From positions 124,001 through 188,000 of the forward strand of contig JAEWZN010000010.1 of NCBI GenBank assembly GCA_023395255.1: a stretch of DNA of 64,000 nucleotides, read 5' to 3'. This document shows positions 61,612 through 64,000 of the stretch, piece by piece. Position 1 is the stretch's first letter; the number at the start of each line of letters is the position of its first letter. The position numbers and the translations under genes were made by a program. The notes below the pieces were generated by a model. The model saw only the letters and a program-made list of their open reading frames with translations, did not search any database and was not told where the DNA came from. The stretch comes from Deferribacteres bacterium. GTDB lineage: Bacteria; Chrysiogenota; Deferribacteres; Deferribacterales; Geovibrionaceae.

Positions 61612-61766
61612 AATCTTCCTCCTCGTCTGGCGGCCGGGGAGCCGCCGCTGTAACAGATCATGTTCTGAATGAATTGTGATATTTCTAACATGACAGGGGT
61701 AAACAGTAGGTAAAGAGGACGGGTGTATAATTCGATAAAAAGAGAAAAATAGGAGAAAGATGAAGT

Positions 61767-62300
61767 TTATTCGGTGATAATCAGTTTTATGTATCTGTAA
61801 AGACCTGCGGAATCATTGTCAGATATTTTTGCGTGGGTCTTCATTGAGCTCATTATACCCGCCCACTGTTCAACACTGAACCTTCTGTGGTTAATGGCGG
61901 AGTGGCAGGAGCTGCATATTTCGTAGTACATATCCTCATACTCTCTCAAAGCTGAGGCGAGGCTGGGGGATATGTACTCGCTTTTTATATAGCCCTTGAT
62001 CATAACTTCACGCATTCCGTGGCTAGTGCTGCCTGTTTCAACAGCCGCTGAGGATTCGTAAAGTATTCCGTAGGTCATTCTGCCTTCTTCAGAGTACAGG
62101 GTTTTATCCCCTTTTCTCATCCATGCAGTGAGCCTGCTGTCTTCGATGGGTGAACCAAATTGCAGAAGGACGGTTTTTTTTCCTTTATCATCAGTGAGTT
62201 CAACGTTTTTATTGAGCCAGCCCTTTTCAGAGGCAGAGGCACTCAGCAGGCAGAAGAGAAGTAGTAAAAATGTATAACTGACAGTGATGGCTTTGTTCAT
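61767..62300 (-). CDS. Monoheme c-type cytochrome, TorC C-terminal-like
   Basis: A 177-residue exported protein with signal peptide (residues 1-23) and one heme site, C129-x2-C132-H133 (ICSSCHSAIN). The C-terminal pattern of YEDMYYEICSSCHSAINHRR plus VEQWAGIMSSMK resembles the C-terminal monoheme domain of the TorC pentaheme cytochrome, but the N-terminal four hemes are missing. It starts 15 bp after the TorA-like gene and probably delivers electrons to it, or helps fold it. No clear ribosome site. Confidence 0.75.
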   Translation of the reverse strand: MNKAITVSYTFLLLLFCLLSASASEKGWLNKNVELTDDKGKKTVLLQFGSPIEDSRLTAWMRKGDKTLYSEEGRMTYGILYESSAAVETGSTSHGMREVMIKGYIKSEYISPSLASALREYEDMYYEICSSCHSAINHRRFSVEQWAGIMSSMKTHAKISDNDSAGLYRYIKLIITE

Positions 62301-62315
62301 CTTTATTACTTAATA

Positions 62316-64000
62316 TTATTCTTCCGTTATTACAACCGGATTTTTGTACGCCTCGTTATTTTTTATCTTTCCCTGAAATTTTCTTAATGACACAAGACAG
62401 CTGTGAGCGGCACATGCCTGAGCCAGTTTTGATGTCGGTCTGGACGGTGTGAGAACGTTCACATTGCCGCTGACACATCGCGCTCCGACACCGCAGGGCT
62501 CCTCCGGGGAGTACCATGCCCCCTCGTCAACCCTGACAACGAACCTTCTCAGTGTGGCGCTCACCTGTGCTCCGCAGATTATCGAGCCCCTGTCATTATA
62601 TACTTCAACGAGGTCGCCCTCCCTTATTCCAAGCTCACGGGCATCATCAGGGTTAATGACAATCGGCTCACGCCCCTTCACCTTGTACTGCTCTTTAAGG
62701 GAAATGTTATCCATCTGCGAGTGCAGCCTGTGTTTAGGGTGTATGGAAAGAAGGTGATACTTATGCCTTTTTGCCAGATCAGCCCCAAGCCATTCCTTGG
62801 GTTCGATCCATGTGGGATGCCCCGGACAGTCGTCATAGCCGAAGCTGGCAACTTTTTCGGAGAAGATCTCTATCTTGCCCGATGGAGTGAACAGCGGCGA
62901 AGTCTGAGGGTTTTTGCGGAAATCCGCAAGCCTGACAAAGTTTTTATTTTTTGAAGGCACTTTGAACTCTATCGAACCCTGTCTCCAGAACTGCTCAAAA
63001 GGAACATTTGTTTCCACGTTTGAATAGCTCCAGCGTATCCAGTCCATCTGGCTGCGTCCTTCGGTGAAATCCTTTTCAAAACCGAGGCGTTTGGAAAGCT
63101 CAGTGAGTATCCAGTAGTCGTCTCTGGATTCGAAAAGAGGGGGAACAACCTGTTTCATTGCCCATATATGCGTATTGGAATAGGGGTCTCCGTAGGTTAT
63201 GTCATTTCGTTCAAAAGTGGAGGTAACGGGCAGAACTATGTCCGCATATTTAGCCGTGGCGTTCCATACTATTTCATGGGTAATTATGTTCTCCACTCCG
63301 CGCATCCCTTCCAGCAGTTCATTGGTATTGGGGTGCTGGGTGATGATATTTGAGCCCATATTATGCAGCAGGGAGATCTTGGGGTAGGTGATCTTGTTGC
63401 CGTTGAAGTCTATGGTTCTGCCGGGGTTGAGCAGCATTTCGCCTATTCTGGACGCGGGTATCACGGTTCTGGCGGAGTTGCGCCCCTGAGACATTCTGCG
63501 CGGCATTACCTTGCCGGAGTATGCTAGCCCGCCGTTGCCGAACTGGTAGCCGCCTCCGGGTGTTCCCACCTGTCCGAGCATGCATGCAAGGGTGATGAGC
63601 GCCCAGTGGAACTGCTCGCCGTTGTCCGCGCGCTGGCATCCGTAGTGGCTGTTCAGCAGAGTACCTGTTTTCCGGAATTCGGTAGCAAGTCTTCTTATGG
63701 TTCCGGAGCTTATGCCGCATATTTTTTCTGCCCACTCAGGGCTTTTGCGCACTCCGTCACTTTTGCCCGTGAGGTAGTTTTTGAAAATATCGAAGCCCAC
63801 GGTATATTTATCCATGAACGAGCTGTCATATTCGCCGTTAAGGAGCAGCTCAAAGCAGATCGCCATTATCATCGCCACATCGGTGTTCGGTTTTATGGGA
63901 ATCCATTCTGCATCCATAAACTTAGCTGTTTCGGTGTACACGGGGTCTATGCTGATGAACTTCATTCCGGAGTTTTTCATATTAACAAACCACTCAATTC
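62316..64000 (-). CDS. TMAO/biotin sulfoxide reductase-type molybdoenzyme (TorA/BisC), partial
   Basis: The gene runs off the right edge, so the N-terminal part is missing; 560 residues remain. Diagnostic parts of the TorA/BisC group are FISIDPVYTETAKFMDAEWIP, LLNSHYGCQRADNGEQFHW, NPNTNELLEG (as QHPNTNELLEG), SIHPKHRLHSQMDN, and SGNVNVLTPSRPTSKLAQAC. The protein lacks the N-terminal Fe-S cluster in this family. It should reduce TMAO, biotin or methionine sulfoxide in the periplasm. The TorC-like monoheme gene follows on the same transcript. Confidence 0.9.
   Translation of the reverse strand, partial: IEWFVNMKNSGMKFISIDPVYTETAKFMDAEWIPIKPNTDVAMIMAICFELLLNGEYDSSFMDKYTVGFDIFKNYLTGKSDGVRKSPEWAEKICGISSGTIRRLATEFRKTGTLLNSHYGCQRADNGEQFHWALITLACMLGQVGTPGGGYQFGNGGLAYSGKVMPRRMSQGRNSARTVIPASRIGEMLLNPGRTIDFNGNKITYPKISLLHNMGSNIITQHPNTNELLEGMRGVENIITHEIVWNATAKYADIVLPVTSTFERNDITYGDPYSNTHIWAMKQVVPPLFESRDDYWILTELSKRLGFEKDFTEGRSQMDWIRWSYSNVETNVPFEQFWRQGSIEFKVPSKNKNFVRLADFRKNPQTSPLFTPSGKIEIFSEKVASFGYDDCPGHPTWIEPKEWLGADLAKRHKYHLLSIHPKHRLHSQMDNISLKEQYKVKGREPIVINPDDARELGIREGDLVEVYNDRGSIICGAQVSATLRRFVVRVDEGAWYSPEEPCGVGARCVSGNVNVLTPSRPTSKLAQACAAHSCLVSLRKFQGKIKNNEAYKNPVVITEE

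Overview
The window (about 48-50% G+C by eye) looks like chromosome of a Gram-negative anaerobe that respires external or periplasmic acceptors. The best guess is Deferribacterota (Geovibrio/Denitrovibrio-like); that placement is an inference from gene content. Supporting features are a decaheme OmcA/MtrC-type lipoprotein (3436-5925), a second cytochrome with about 15 hemes (54654-55958), DmsAB- and TorAC-type molybdoenzymes with a TorD chaperone (57598-64000), rubrerythrin and hemerythrin, three chemoreceptors and many c-di-GMP proteins. No rRNA, tRNA, CRISPR array or transposase was seen.

Layout. 1-6390: end of a MATE transporter, a PleD-like diguanylate cyclase, a DUF559 nuclease gene embedded in an array of palindromic repeats, then the decaheme cytochrome with its own promoter and terminator. 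6387-16600: hemerythrin, M23 peptidase, cyclophilin lipoprotein, a Fur/PerR regulator, and a leftward run of HD-GYP, two response regulators, a PanE-NUDIX fusion and ClpC. 16060-31500: ACT protein and peptide deformylase, repeat island, threonine aldolase, PAS-GGDEF protein, MarR, two chemoreceptors (one with a complete amino-acid-binding motif), HflX, RtcB, a beta-hydroxyacid dehydrogenase and a second HD-GYP. 32000-46200: HD protein, B12-binding radical SAM protein, MFS, CorA, MscS, cyclase, macro domain, amidotransferase, an operon of chemoreceptor, REC-PP2C-HATPase and STAS protein, EAL-HDOD, hemolysin III and cold-shock protein. 46378-54310: a DUF1566 lipoprotein gene broken by one in-frame stop, repeats, rubrerythrin, glyA under a clear ZTP riboswitch, and a two-gene cassette of a PqqD-domain protein ending in Gly-Gly-Cys-Cys plus a radical SAM/SPASM enzyme. 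54310-64000: cytochrome and TPR protein, a repeat island, and the Dms and Tor genes.

Most unusual signals. First, several families of short structured repeats fill almost every large gap on the left, middle and right. One family is built of paired hairpins whose stems differ in every copy but remain perfectly complementary, while the loops keep a GGA core. One copy sits between two perfect 63-bp direct repeats that duplicate the end of a gene, which looks like a recent insertion. Second, a DUF559 gene starts exactly at the end of another repeat family and takes its ribosome binding site from it. Third, the PqqD-GGCC/radical SAM pair looks like a RiPP-type modification cassette in which the RRE domain and the possible substrate tail are one protein.

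The genes work together as a respiratory and sensing unit: multiheme cytochromes and molybdoenzymes for terminal electron transfer, oxygen-defence proteins, and chemotaxis plus c-di-GMP signalling to position the cell.
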